DNA of 64,000 nt from Aurantiochytrium sp. KH105 (lineage: Eukaryota; Sar; Bigyra; Thraustochytrida; Thraustochytriidae), in assembly GCA_003116975.1 (NCBI GenBank), contig BGKB01000021.1:974480-1038479 (forward strand). The letters are read 5' to 3'. Of the stretch, positions 34,001 through 43,702 are shown in pieces. Below the pieces are notes generated by a model. That model had not been told where the DNA came from, did not search any database, and was given only the letters and a program-made list of their open reading frames with translations. Both the position numbers and the translations under genes were made by a program. The first letter of the stretch is position 1. Every line of letters starts with the position of its first letter.

Positions 34001-34647
34001 GCCGTGGCGGCCAGACGTGTCCAGGTCGGATGAAAAATGCTGCCGTGAATGTCGAGGGTGCCCGTGCCAACCGCGGCGATGCCCTTGTACCAGGCTGGGG
34101 CGGGGAGGCTGTCGGGGCGATCGCCGTGCAAAGTGATGACAATGTCGCTGTGCAGACGGCAGGATTCAGAGCCGAGGGTGAGCTTGCCCTCGACCTGCAT
34201 GCCGGTGGTGTTGAAGAAGATGTCTTCGTCCGCAAAGATGAGCTCTGAAGATGCTGGGATGGTGATCTTGCCATAGACGGTATCTGCGGAAACGGAGCAA
34301 CCGCCAAGAAGGACGCGCGTGTCTTCGGGGAGCACGACATCTTCGCCGTCGCCAGGGACGACACCCGAGGTCCAGGTTGCGGCGTCTTCCCAGGCGAGAA
34401 GGCCTGACTGGTCGTATGGGCAGTCAACTTGGTCGTCGAAGCCATCGGGAGGGGTATTGGGCGTATAGCGGAGCGTCACGACCTCGGTGGCGGTGGCCAT
34501 GCTGACGAGGCCGGATGTGGTGAAACCGCCATCGGCTGGGTACGCGGGTGGCGAGATGGTCGAGGTAGCAGGACATGCACCCTGTACGCCCTGGCCGGCC
34601 GAGATCAAGGCTAGTACTGCCACGGCGGTGATCTGGGGAAGGCGCAT
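31027..34647 (-). CDS. Secreted G8-domain/parallel-beta-helix protein with two PAN-like domains (CEMIP/TMEM2-like), paralogue 1
   Basis: A 1206-residue product. I chose the ATG at 34647 because it begins a signal peptide (MRLPQITAVAVLALISAGQG); an ATG 23 codons upstream would put basic residues before it. The G8 domain spans about 81-190 (LLAWEDAATWTSGVVPGDGE, then VVLPEDTRVLL and KITIPASSELIF). A long right-handed beta-helix region follows with CEMIP/TMEM2 hallmarks: RYPWHVHLIGEGG, SSMHHTFYRCATIHGTNNTL, then YDAIGHCFYSGEDGVEEKNT. Two PAN/Apple-like Cys modules end the protein (CQQACFEDAECGNFNHF, CMLLRG; and CQTACRDAETCTHWNY, CALLSDL). CEMIP and TMEM2 act on hyaluronan in animals; here glycan binding or cleavage outside the cell is inference. 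The first ~380 codons are nearly identical to paralogue 2, the rest much less so. No membrane anchor is visible. Confidence 0.88.
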   Translation of the reverse strand: MRLPQITAVAVLALISAGQGVQGACPATSTISPPAYPADGGFTTSGLVSMATATEVVTLRYTPNTPPDGFDDQVDCPYDQSGLLAWEDAATWTSGVVPGDGEDVVLPEDTRVLLGGCSVSADTVYGKITIPASSELIFADEDIFFNTTGMQVEGKLTLGSESCRLHSDIVITLHGDRPDSLPAPAWYKGIAAVGTGTLDIHGSIFHPTWTRLAATAAAGDTQIYLQHRVNWRAGQRLVLTGTEIKDSRDWHRNEVREIANVHVKGEFSRITLTEALAYTHYGGPEYQGEVGLLSRNIVIQGDETSEPTDTEDDICESSGYGTYPCEHKWLTGYGGHTIAMGPNATTRFEGVELYRMGQTNVLARYPWHVHLIGEGGVRSYLKHSSMHHTFYRCATIHGTNNTLLQDNVAYDAIGHCFYSGEDGVEEKNTLAYNLASHVHFMEYPRTSGAQFMDNVYSSDMLTQPADTTASGIYITNAYNSYIGNAASGGYAGFAIVKMPKAIMFYRDLEFDPGMTPEERPFIEFDGNTCHGTGIWWVMGGCIYVGGKLEHVDDSSDDLFYNPGREVSGRSTMCLTDPTNSSPWGRYTECDLVFTNTKIFLANYGLNNWGARSTIDGLEAHDVTRAIAILGYHYVHNMLTVCRSNSFTPELPGTSWYEKRWSQYHMGFEWYDTHQRHIIDGITFRNCGDAASGSPVWRFLTHSDRYAPGFLQATRNVKYENVDTSMLIRPSVSDYLSVSGYLANWLDADGTVLGSEADGPKIVGAARGGIEWWRTDDDCTTQDIWYLCDHVSKDNDNRRGISSFTIAFDEALDAKFDANTICGNGDQIECPRVGSVVHLGYQDPDAADQVGLPIKGNPVITGPSNGLGWLFLFDSGSPVSIDFKGAQIDEDDVVLIAIPYPSGVTISLHYVAAYWCNPVWNQYCDHEFTSVNSIAEVLASNGDTYFFDTNRGLLYFRFIQQRMSPLDFTSPPAYGNLGTSYFERSDVRIPPIMWHGQLELRVSGCKLNSTNSAYCAKSAYDASAICEDYGFGMGSYAAAFDRCVPGLSVTTGESLYIKPTKQTKIKVQSKITTTEACQQACFEDAECGNFNHFAKRKKCMLLRGQDHEVIRKNGWTAGVLTLSTADPVHQFCQNKKTAAQGTVLDQIANVKNWQACQTACRDAETCTHWNYTAKGSNKKTCALLSDLDGGTSADKKSISGPRSCTDL

Positions 34648-35529
34648 TGCCTTTATTCTCTTTATCGTTTGGTTGGGTTGGTGGCGTTTCGTGTTTGCTT
34701 GAAGGCGGCGTGGCATACCTGCCAGAACGACACCAGTGTGCCGGGAGCCGGAGCGGCGGCCCTCCAGAGCGAGGAGCGCTCACTTTCTTTTCCCCATCTC
34801 TTGCGACAGCGGGGTCGCTCGCTAGGAGCTTGGCGCGAAAGAGGGAAGGAAGGCGAGAAAAGCCAACCTGCGGTTGTCCGACGGCCGGTCCCGATGCTCG
34901 AAGTTGGGACACGGCGCGAATGCACGGCGCTGGCCATAACGGAAATTGTAGCGGAGCTGGCTAGGAGCTGGTTAGGGGATGGCTAGGCGGACATTGCAGA
35001 AAAAAGTACACACCCTCTTTTTTTCTTTTTTTTCCAACGCGAGACTTTTTGAAAAACTGCGAGACTCTTTTTTTTGTTTTCCCCACTTTGATTGACAACG
35101 AGCAAATGACTGATCTTTTCAAGGGTTGGGCTGGGACATAAGGCGGCGTGAGTGATGGTAAAAGAAGAAAAACGATTTCGATGCGAAAGATCTCGTAGGC
35201 GAAGCACGCGGGCAAGGTGTCCGGTTGAGTAAAAGCACACTGTGACACTGGCAACTTGAAGGGAATCGGTGTGGACGTGACAAGAATTTTGGCTCTCCTT
35301 TCCTGAGTGCGTTGTCCGCCGCATGGAAGGTTCATAGTCCTGCTTGGCGACGTGACGTTTGGGCGTTCGAAAAAGGTAGGAGCCTTCAAGATCCGTCTTT
35401 CATGATGTCATGCCGATGAAAGCGCACATGTCTCATGTGCAGCGTCGCAGAGGGTGTTGCGGCAAGAGGCCATGTCAAGTGTAGCTACTTCGCTCGTTGG
35501 TTCAAAGAGAACAAGCAGGCCGAGAGACG
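34648..35529. other. 5' flank of G8 paralogue 1 and spacer
   Basis: About 880 bp with poly-T stretches near 35020-35075. It is expected to hold the promoter of the G8 gene. I see no gene in it. Confidence 0.5.
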
Positions 35530-36480
35530 TGTGTGTGAGCTCGAGGTTGACATGAGCATACGTAAGCCTACAGGTTCAGAGGCTTGTGTACTTGAGATGG
35601 AAGAGAACCTGTCGCGCGAGGCCAAGATAAGCATATTTTCAAGCCCATAGGCCTAAAACCCTGTGCCGGAGATGGTGGCGCGAGGCTCAGAGAAACATCC
35701 GTTTTGGCCCCGTATTCTTGACGCCCTGTGCTCGAGATGGAAGAGAAGCTGTCGCGCGAGGCCAAGACCAGCAGGCTTGAGCCCGTACGTCCAGAGACTT
35801 GTGTGCTCGAAATTAACATGAGCTTACGTAAGCCTTAAGGTTCAAAGACTTGTGCTTGAGATGAAAGAGAACCTGTCGCGCGAGGCTAAGATAAGCATAC
35901 TTTCAAGCCCATAAGCCTAAAAACTCGTGCCTGAGATGGTGGCGCGAGGCCCAGAGAAACATCCTTTTTCCCCCTGTATTCTTGACGACCTGTGCTCGAG
36001 ATGGAAGAGAAGCTGTCGCGCGAGGCCAAGACTAGCAGGCTTGAGCCCATACGTCCAGAGACTTGTGTGCTCGAAATTAACATGAGCATACGTAAGCCTT
36101 AAGGTTCAAAGACTTGTGCTTGAGATGGAAGAGAACCTGTCGCGCGAGGCCAAGATAAGCATACTTTCAAGCCCATAGGCCTAAAAGCCTGTGCCGGAGA
36201 TGGTGGCGCGAGGCCCAGAGAAGCATCCTTTTTTGCCCTGTATTCTTGAAGACCTGTGCTCGAGATGGAGGAGACCCTGTCGCGCGAGGTTAAGGCAAGC
36301 ATGCTTGAGCCCGTAGGTTCAAAGACTTATGCTTGAGATAAAAGAGTCCGTTTGACGCGAAGTCATGATACGCATACCAAAGCCCATAAGCCTTGAGACC
36401 TGTGCAAGAAGTTCTGGATCGAAAGAAAAAGTACAAGGCAAGAGCCTCGCTCATAGGCTTAGAGACCTGTCCTTGCATTG
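35530..36480. repeat. Higher-order tandem repeat, 264-bp period
   Basis: The block CCTGTCGCGCGAGGC-AAGATAAGCAT recurs at 35608, 35872 and 36136, exactly 264 bp apart. Each 264-bp unit contains four related subrepeats starting at GAGATG or GAAATT (for example 35594, 35669, 35734, 35809), with lengths 75, 65, 75 and 49 bp. After three units the array decays up to about 36480. Because 264 is divisible by three, similar open frames repeat on both strands, but stops interrupt them, so I read it as non-coding. Confidence 0.88.
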
Positions 36481-37226
36481 AAAGGAGTCATTGAACGAAA
36501 GAGAAGGGCAGCGGCAAAAGCCTCGGTCAAAGGGTGATGATCTGCAAAGGCGTTCCGGGTTCCTTGTACATGTAGAGAAGCAGAGGCTGGCGGTATTGTG
36601 CGCAGCTAGAAAAGGATTGCAGACGGCTCAGTACATCTCTGATGCGTCAATGGAATCGACAAACAGCGTGTGTTATGCTCACCGCGTTCTTTTTGACGTG
36701 AGCTTTGCGCTGAGGCCATCACCAAGAGAGAAGGGAAAGGTGAGACGATCATGGCAGTACGCTGGATTCGTTATCATGGTGCGCTTGTTATTGCTGCCCT
36801 TGATGAACATGTCGCGCATGATATGTGAGCCAGCAATTGCATTGTTTTCCTGATCATGTTGCTGAAGAAGTGCTTGCTGCGTTGTCGAGGTTCTTACCGT
36901 GGGCGGTGATGTTGCGACCACTCCATCATATTGAACTTGGCTGATGGCGTGCTTCGCGGGCCTTGAAAACGTTGCCCATTCCGCTTCCCCCTTGGCGAGA
37001 GACCACTTGAAACGTCAAACGAGGCCCGCGATAGCGATTTTCTGTGCGCCATTGGTTTCAGCTCGCGTTCAGTCTTAGCTCTTTGTTCATTGCAGTACAC
37101 TTGTGGCTGAAACAGGCCTCTTCGCAATTACCAGCTCTGTAAGGAAGCAAAAACACACAGGCGACGTTCTCGCTTGATCGCAGAGGCAGCTTCGCGGTCG
37201 ATCGGTCGATCGACTGCTTGATCAGC

Positions 37227-37252
37227 CGGTCGGTCGGTCGGTCGGTCGGTCG
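37227..37252. repeat. CGGT tetranucleotide repeat
   Basis: About six perfect CGGT units. Confidence 0.85.
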
Positions 37253-37814
37253 CGAGATGAGATCGCTGGATCCGATCATGACGCGGCTGCGCTCGTGGCC
37301 GCACCGAGCAGTGGTTAGCGGATCGGCGGGTGGGCCGAGCGGCACGAGCCAATCCACCAGTCTCAATCCTGCTGTGCTGGCTGGCGGTGGATTTCATGCA
37401 CCCATAATTGTGACGTAGCTATAGGCTGCACTGGCAGGCGCCGCCGCGAATGCGGACTGGTCTTGGAAGCGCGCAAATTCTTCTTTCGCGCGCAGTCCTC
37501 GCCAAGCTCGTTCGTTACAATTACTTTGTCCATTTACATTAGACACGTTCCGTAACTCCGGGCACCGTCGCAGTGCGCGCGCGTGCTGGCTGGCCACTTC
37601 CTTCCTTCCTTGCTTCCTCCCTGCCTCCCTTGCCACCCAATCTCCCGCGAACCGGCACAGCCGATGCCGGCCAGGTCCTCGTCTCGAAATGAACTGCGCG
37701 GGGCGAGCAGGAAGCGCCGCGCCGGAATCCGCACCCGACTGCCTGCCCGGTCGAAACCGGGCTCGCAGTCGACGCCGCCTTCGAGCTCTTGGCAGCCCTG
37801 GCAGCGCTGTGAAT

Positions 37815-37840
37815 GAACGAACGAACGAACGAACGAACGA

Positions 37841-37868
<28 letters not shown>
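37815..37868. repeat. GAAC tetranucleotide repeat
   Basis: About thirteen perfect GAAC units. Confidence 0.95.
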
Positions 37869-37873
<5 letters not shown>

Positions 37874-38019
37874 TGACTGTCTGGTGGTTGCTGGCTTGGC
37901 TTTGCTTGCTTGGTCTGGTGGGTCTGCACTGCTCTGCTTTGCTCTGTTCTGCACCGCCACGATCTTCGAAGGCAGGCGACGCCGTCGTTGGCGCCGTCGC
38001 GATCGTCGTTATGGCCGGC

Positions 38020-38064
38020 CGGCCGGCCGACCAGCCAGCCAGCGAGCGAGCGAGCGAGCGAGCG
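38020..38064. repeat. GGCC / GCCA / GCGA tetranucleotide block
   Basis: Successive short runs of CCGG, CCAG and GCGA units, the last about six copies. Confidence 0.75.
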
Positions 38065-39490
38065 GGCGAGCGCCGATCCCCTCCCGCGAGGCTTGGGCTC
38101 TCTCGCGGTCGCGCTGTTTGGGCTCTCTCGCCGCGCGGGTCGGTCGGCCGAGTCCGCCACCGGCCAGGCCGCCGGCCTGCGAACGGACCGCCGGGTATGT
38201 GCGTTTGTACGCCCTGTGTCAGCCTCTCGCGCCCCGCGAACCTCGCTCGGGCGAGCGCGCGAGCGTCAGCCGGCTGCGTCGATGCGGATCGCGCTGCGGC
38301 CGCGTCCGTCCCTGCCCGCGCGCTCGACGGATCGATGGAATCGAGGGATGGAGGGATGGATGGATGGTCGCAGCCGGTCTCCAAGTCCGAACCGTAGCGC
38401 GAGGGAAACGAGACTCAGGAAACACGGACGAGGGAGAGAAGAAAAGAAAGAGGATCGCGAAGCGCGCACGCACGCACTGCAGCGGCGGCGAGCCCGCACT
38501 GCGGGGGCCGCAAGTTCCAGGTCTCCCTCCCAGAGAATCCGCGGGAGATCTGGAATCCGCTGCGGCCGCGCTGCTGCTGCCAGGCTGCTGATGCTTGAGC
38601 TTGTTGCGGGCATCGATTCGAGCCGTGCCTCGCGTCTCGTCTCGTGTCGCGGCGACCTCTCTCTCGTCTCGTCTCGTCTCGCCTCGCCTCGCGGCGACCT
38701 TTCCCGCTCCTCGCGGGTCGTGCCGATCCGGCGGCCGCCGCGCCGCGAGAGATGTCGCGCCAAGCACTAACGAACTGTAAGAGTGCTTTCCAAGGTATAG
38801 AGTAAAGGAGAGAGCAGGGACGCACGCCGCGCGGGGATCTGTCTAGCTCGCGGCGGCGGGTCGGCCAACAGGCGGCGACGGCATCTTGCGAGCGGACTCG
38901 GGACGAGGCGGGGCGGGATATCGACCGCAGGCGCGAGCCGAAGCAGCCTCTGCCCTGCTCCGGTCCGCAATGCTCTGCTCTCTGCCGCCTGTGCTGCGCG
39001 AAGCCCGGGCTTGGCCTGCCTGCTGCCTGTGGCCGCTCGCCCTCCCTACTGGTACGAGCCGGCATGCGTCCATCGCGCGAAGACCCGCGAATTATTCCCG
39101 CGCCGCGCCGCCTTCGTGCGTGCGTACGAGCGTGCGTGCGACGAGGCGCGCGCGATATGGTCCCGCCGCGCGGGCGGGCGGCGCAGATGGGCGGGCTGGC
39201 CAGCGGAGAGCTGCCTGGCCGCTCGCTCAGGACGCGCGCCCTGGCGACGGCGGCGGCGGAGGAGGAGGAGGAGGAGAGGGCGCGCACGTGCGCCCGCGAA
39301 CTTTTCAGGGAGGGAGTGTTTCTTCGTCCACGTTATCGTGTCGATCGCGCGTGGCTGATTCGTTCGCTGGCAATAGGGCACTTGGCGCGCGGCGGCGCAC
39401 AGTCAAACTCTGCGCGGCTACTATGCGGAATCGGCGCGCGTGGCGGCCGGTACTTTGTTGGCGGCCCAAGTGTGCTCCCGGCTGCGGCTG

Positions 39491-39541
39491 CTTTCTTCCT
39501 TTCTTTCTTTCTTTCCTTCTTTCTTTCCTTTCTTTCTTTCT
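39491..39541. repeat. CTTT-rich microsatellite
   Basis: Pyrimidine tract of CTTT units with occasional CCTT. Confidence 0.85.
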
Positions 39542-39940
39542 CCCTCCCGCTCCCTCTCTGTGGCTGGCTGGCGGGCTGCTTGTGCAGCCTGGCGGTTTGC
39601 TCGTGTTGCCGCGGCGGTTTGTCTGATTTACGCGAGGGTTTGCGCAAGTGTCTACCGCTCGCAGCGTCTTCTCCCTGCGCCTCTTCTCGAGTTCCCACCT
39701 CGCGGTGTGCCGCGGCCTCGTCGCACGCACGCACGGGCCTCCCGGCCGCGGCCCGGGGTCGTGCCACGGTCGGCGGCGGCGCCCATGACGCGGGCGTGCG
39801 AGCGAGAGGCGCAGCGCGATCCTCGACCGCGCGGCGACATCCTGGACCCGCGCGCCGGCGAGCGAGCATGCGCGCGTGGCAGCCCAGCGAGGCGGGGCGC
39901 CGAGGCGAGCTGGCCGAGAGCGAGCATGCGCGGGCAGCTG

Positions 39941-39972
<32 letters not shown>

Positions 39973-39980
39973 CAAGCAAG
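39941..39980. repeat. CAGG tetranucleotide repeat
   Basis: About eight CAGG units followed by CAAG and GAAT units. Confidence 0.85.
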
Positions 39981-41516
39981 GAATGAATGAATGCGACAAA
40001 GAAAGAAAGAATGAATGAAAGGAAGAAAGAGGAAGCCGGGGGGCCGCGAATTCTCAGTGTTGAGTGCTGCTGCTGCTTGCGTAGAGGGGGAGGGAGGGCG
40101 GGGAGTGGGGGGACGGGGGGAGTGTGGGAGGGAGGTCAGCTGCTACGCTACTCGCCACAGCCACTGTCGCGTGCTCTTTCATTCTTTGTTTCATTCTTTC
40201 GTCGTTCCTCGCTCGCTGGCTGTGGCCGAGCAAGTGGGCGACATCGAGCGGCGTCTTCGCTCCGGCCGGCGGCTCTGCAGGCTCTGCAGGCTCTGCAGGC
40301 TGTGCTGGCGGACGGCGGTTGGGCTGCTGCGAGCCCACCCTGGCGGATGGCTGGCCGCAGCCGCCGCTGCGAGGTGGGAGAGAGAGCGAGCGAGCGACCA
40401 GCGAGCGACGGCGAGAAGTCTCCATCCATCCGTTCGGTTCACCCATCCACCATCATTCCGGCTTTCGAAATAGGGGGCAAGAAGAAGGCCCAGACTGACT
40501 ACCACCATGGCCAGTGCGGGGGACGCTTGTGGAAGCGCGGAAGAGAGGGCGGCGCCCCCCTACTCGGCCCCCACTGCAGTCTGGCCCGGCTGCGGGGCCC
40601 TGGCAGCTTGGCCCCGCGAAGCGCGCGCGCTCAGGCCTGCTGAGCTGCGCCGCTGAGCCCGGCTGGCTGTTTGGTACCGCTGTGCTTTCCTTTCTTTGCT
40701 TACAGTCGAAGTAGAGCTCGTTGCATTTGCCATTGCTGCTGGCTCTGCAGGTGCTGTTGACTGGCGCTGCTGGCGCTGGTGCTGCCCGCGGCCGGGTCAG
40801 GTCCGGGCCTGGTCTGGGAGCGCGACGCGTGCGGTGGAAGGAACTTGAATGGGAGAAAAACAAAGGCTCGACCGGCCAGTGGCAAGTGCGCTGCGTTGAG
40901 TTCACTTTTTCCGGAAAAGGTCGTTCATTTCAAACTCTCCTCGTCCTGACAGAGAGTGTCAAGATAAAAAATGCCTGCTGCCTGCAACCATGGCAATAGT
41001 TGGCTATTGGTTGCATTTTCTACAGCCAGCTCTCCTGTCCCTTTTTCTTCCTTGGCTGCTTTCCTTCCTGCTGCTACGATTCGCGGGTCCGCGGTCTGGG
41101 CCAAACCAGCCTGGTCTGCTTTGCTGCGGCCTGCTGCTGCTACCCGCCTCTGCTTGCCTCCATCACCGACCTGGCATGGTCGGGCCGAGCGCGCTGTGGT
41201 GCCGCGCCCTTTTCACCACCGCCGCCTCGCGCGACGGAGCGATCGACCCCGCGGCCAGGCGGGCTGGCCTGCCGCCAATCGGCCCGCCGAGACCCAGCTG
41301 CTACGCCGCAAAGCGACGCTCTGCAGCACGATGCGCTGCACTTCATGTCAATGCAGCTCATGTCAGTGCAGCGGGTAAGCAGCGCGGCCTGTTCGCGGCG
41401 GCCGCGCCCGATTCCGACGCGCGAGTCGCCATAGACTGCAAGCGCTTCGGCCTCGCCTCGGATTCACAGATCCGCCCGGCCGGTCGACGAAAAGGCGGGC
41501 GGGCACCTATGCCATG

Positions 41517-41648
<132 letters not shown>

Positions 41649-42259
41649 CGTTCGCAAGTTAGCAGAGCAGAGCAGAGCAGAGCAGGCGGCCCGCCGACCG
41701 GCCGCGTGTCCCGGCGTCCCGGCGGGTCGGCCTCTCGCCGCGCGCCGTGCCGAGTCACGCGCGGCGGCGGCGAGGCGAGCCGAGGCGAGCCGAGCCGAGC
41801 CAAGCCGGGCCAGGCCAGGCCGAGCCGAGGCACGCAAGGCGCTCCCGCCGCGGCTTCACGAGCGAACTGACGACAAACCGCGAACAATGAGCGAGAACTG
41901 GTCCGCTCCGGACGGCGGCGGGAAATTGGATCCGGCGCGTTGTGCACCGGCCAGCCGCGGCTGGCTGGCTGGCGACCACAGCTCGGCCGCGGGAAGAAGA
42001 AGAAGCGCCTCGCGGAAGAGGCTGCTTGTCGCGAGTGGCAAAGGCGAGAAAGGCGAGGCCGCGAGCGGTGACGAGAGGGAGGAAGCAGGAGCCGGACACG
42101 TGGGGAGGCGAGGCCGGCGCGGCGGCGGCAGCAGCAGAACCGAAACGAGCCAAGCAAAATCGAAACCAAAGCAAAACCGAAACCAAAGCAAAGCCAAGCC
42201 AAGCAAAGCAAAGCAAAGCAAGGCAAGGCAAGGCAAGGCAAGCAAACAAGCAAGCAAGG

Positions 42260-43378
42260 ATGCTCCAGACCTCGTTCAACACCATGACTTCGGCCAACGA
42301 GTCGTCCAACGTCGAGAACGGCCACGGCCACGGCGTCGCGCCCCAGCAGGACTCGCCCTCGGCCCGCTCCGATGTGCAGAACATGCTCGCGTCGCTCGGC
42401 GTCAAGGAGCCCCGCGACATCACCCTCCTCAGCGAGGACGACCTCCGCGGCGCCGGCATGAACCTCGTCGATGCCCGCCGCGTGCTCAAGGAGGCCCGCG
42501 AGAACGTCGACATGGAGTCGCAGCGCTCGGCCGAGCCCCCCACCCAGCTCAAGCTCAGCGCCGGCCAGCAGGCCATGGTTGACCTCAACAACACCGCTCT
42601 CATCCGCGCCGACCGCAACCCCGTCCAGATGATGCTCTCGGCCATCCTCGCCGGTATCATGCTTTCCTGGGGTGGCGCCCTCTACGTCGTCCTCGCCGCA
42701 GGCACCAAGGCCTTCTGGGCCGAGGCGCCGGGTCTCCACTCGCTCATCTCTGCCGCCGTTTTCCCCATGGGTCTTACCGGCATTCTGCTCACCGGCAGTG
42801 ATCTCCTCACCTCCAACATGATGTACGGCACCATGCCCTTTGCCACCATGGACCCGCGCCGCGAGAACATGCGCAAGTTCCTCTCCTCGTGCAAGCTCCT
42901 CTCCATCAGCTTTGTCGGCAACTTCCTCTCCTGCGCGCTCATGGCCGCCTACATTAGCCCCATGGTTGTCACCTCGGAAGCCGCAACCAACTTTGTCGTC
43001 GCCGTCGCCGAGAAGAAGGTCGCTGGTGGCCTCGGTATTCGCTTTGCCCGCGCCATCGCTGCCAACTGGCTCGTCAACATTGCCGTGTTCCAGGCTGCCT
43101 GCGTCAAGTCCGCCCATGGCAAGATGATTGTTCTTTGGTTGCCCATTACCGCTTTCGTTGCCTGCGGTTTTGAGCACAGTGTCGCCAACATGTTCCTCGT
43201 CCCCCTCGGCATGTACAACGGCGCCGACGTTTCCGTTGGTGACTTCCTTGGCAAGAACCTCTTCCTCGTCATCTTCGGCAACGCCATTGGCGCTGGCATC
43301 GGTGTTGGCTGGCTCCACTGGTATGCCATGGTGCCGACCAACTACTGGGTGCTCACTGGCCACAAGCGCAACAACTAA
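42260..43378 (+). CDS. Formate/nitrite transporter (FNT) family channel with SAM-like N-terminal domain
   Basis: A 372-residue product starting MLQTSFNTMTSANESSN; the frame is open 106 codons further 5', but that part is Lys/Ala-rich and encoded by the AAGC repeats. Residues about 39-85 (DVQNMLASLGVKEPRDITLL then SEDDLRGAGM) look like a sterile-alpha-motif helical domain. Residues about 115-365 form the six-helix FNT fold, a pentameric channel for formate, nitrite, lactate or hydrosulfide. Signature segments are GILLTGSDLLTSNMMYGTM, ARAIAANWLVNIAVFQAAC and ITAFVACGFEHSVANMFLVP, including the pore His of GFEHS near residue 306. Third positions are strongly C-biased, more so than in neighbouring genes, which suggests high expression. 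Substrate is not deducible; import or export of a small monocarboxylate or nitrite across the plasma membrane is likely. Confidence 0.93.
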   Translation: MLQTSFNTMTSANESSNVENGHGHGVAPQQDSPSARSDVQNMLASLGVKEPRDITLLSEDDLRGAGMNLVDARRVLKEARENVDMESQRSAEPPTQLKLSAGQQAMVDLNNTALIRADRNPVQMMLSAILAGIMLSWGGALYVVLAAGTKAFWAEAPGLHSLISAAVFPMGLTGILLTGSDLLTSNMMYGTMPFATMDPRRENMRKFLSSCKLLSISFVGNFLSCALMAAYISPMVVTSEAATNFVVAVAEKKVAGGLGIRFARAIAANWLVNIAVFQAACVKSAHGKMIVLWLPITAFVACGFEHSVANMFLVPLGMYNGADVSVGDFLGKNLFLVIFGNAIGAGIGVGWLHWYAMVPTNYWVLTGHKRNN

Positions 43379-43702
43379 ATGTACTCGACGACGACAAAAG
43401 GCGTCAAATCGTCTCTTCCATCCCCGCTGTAACGTCACATTTCATTCATGCATTCGCTGCCCTAACTTATTTCTTCCTCTTCTCCCTCGCCACCCCGCAC
43501 TGCGATGGCGCCTACTTTGAGCTATTTTTTTCTCTTTATTCCTCGTCTTCTCCCTTTTTTCGTTTCTCTTCCTGCTGCGCGCTGCCCATGTATACGTCTG
43601 CCGGCCTGCCTGCCTCGACGGATCCAAAGTTTGCTCTCAAGTATCATCAGTCACAGTCAGTTATTTAGAGATCGTTTGGTGCGGCCTGCTTGGCCCTCCA
43701 AA
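43379..43702. other. Convergent intergenic region
   Basis: About 320 bp between the FNT stop and the stop of G8 paralogue 2, rich in T and C. No gene seen. Confidence 0.5.

Noticed and set aside
35530-36480. CRISPR-like array or coding tandem repeat
   Set aside because: Units are long, contiguous and nested without unique spacers, and stop codons interrupt every frame; this is satellite-type DNA in a eukaryote.
37400-41500. Overlapping open frames of 150-300 codons on both strands
   Set aside because: Composition is Arg/Ala/Ser-rich and follows tetranucleotide repeats and high GC; no motif, signal peptide or splice pattern supports a protein.
41942-42259. N-terminal extension of the FNT protein by 106 residues
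   Set aside because: It is Lys/Gln/Ala-rich, encoded by AAGC-type repeats, and lies before the ATG that begins the conserved-looking protein; read as 5' UTR.
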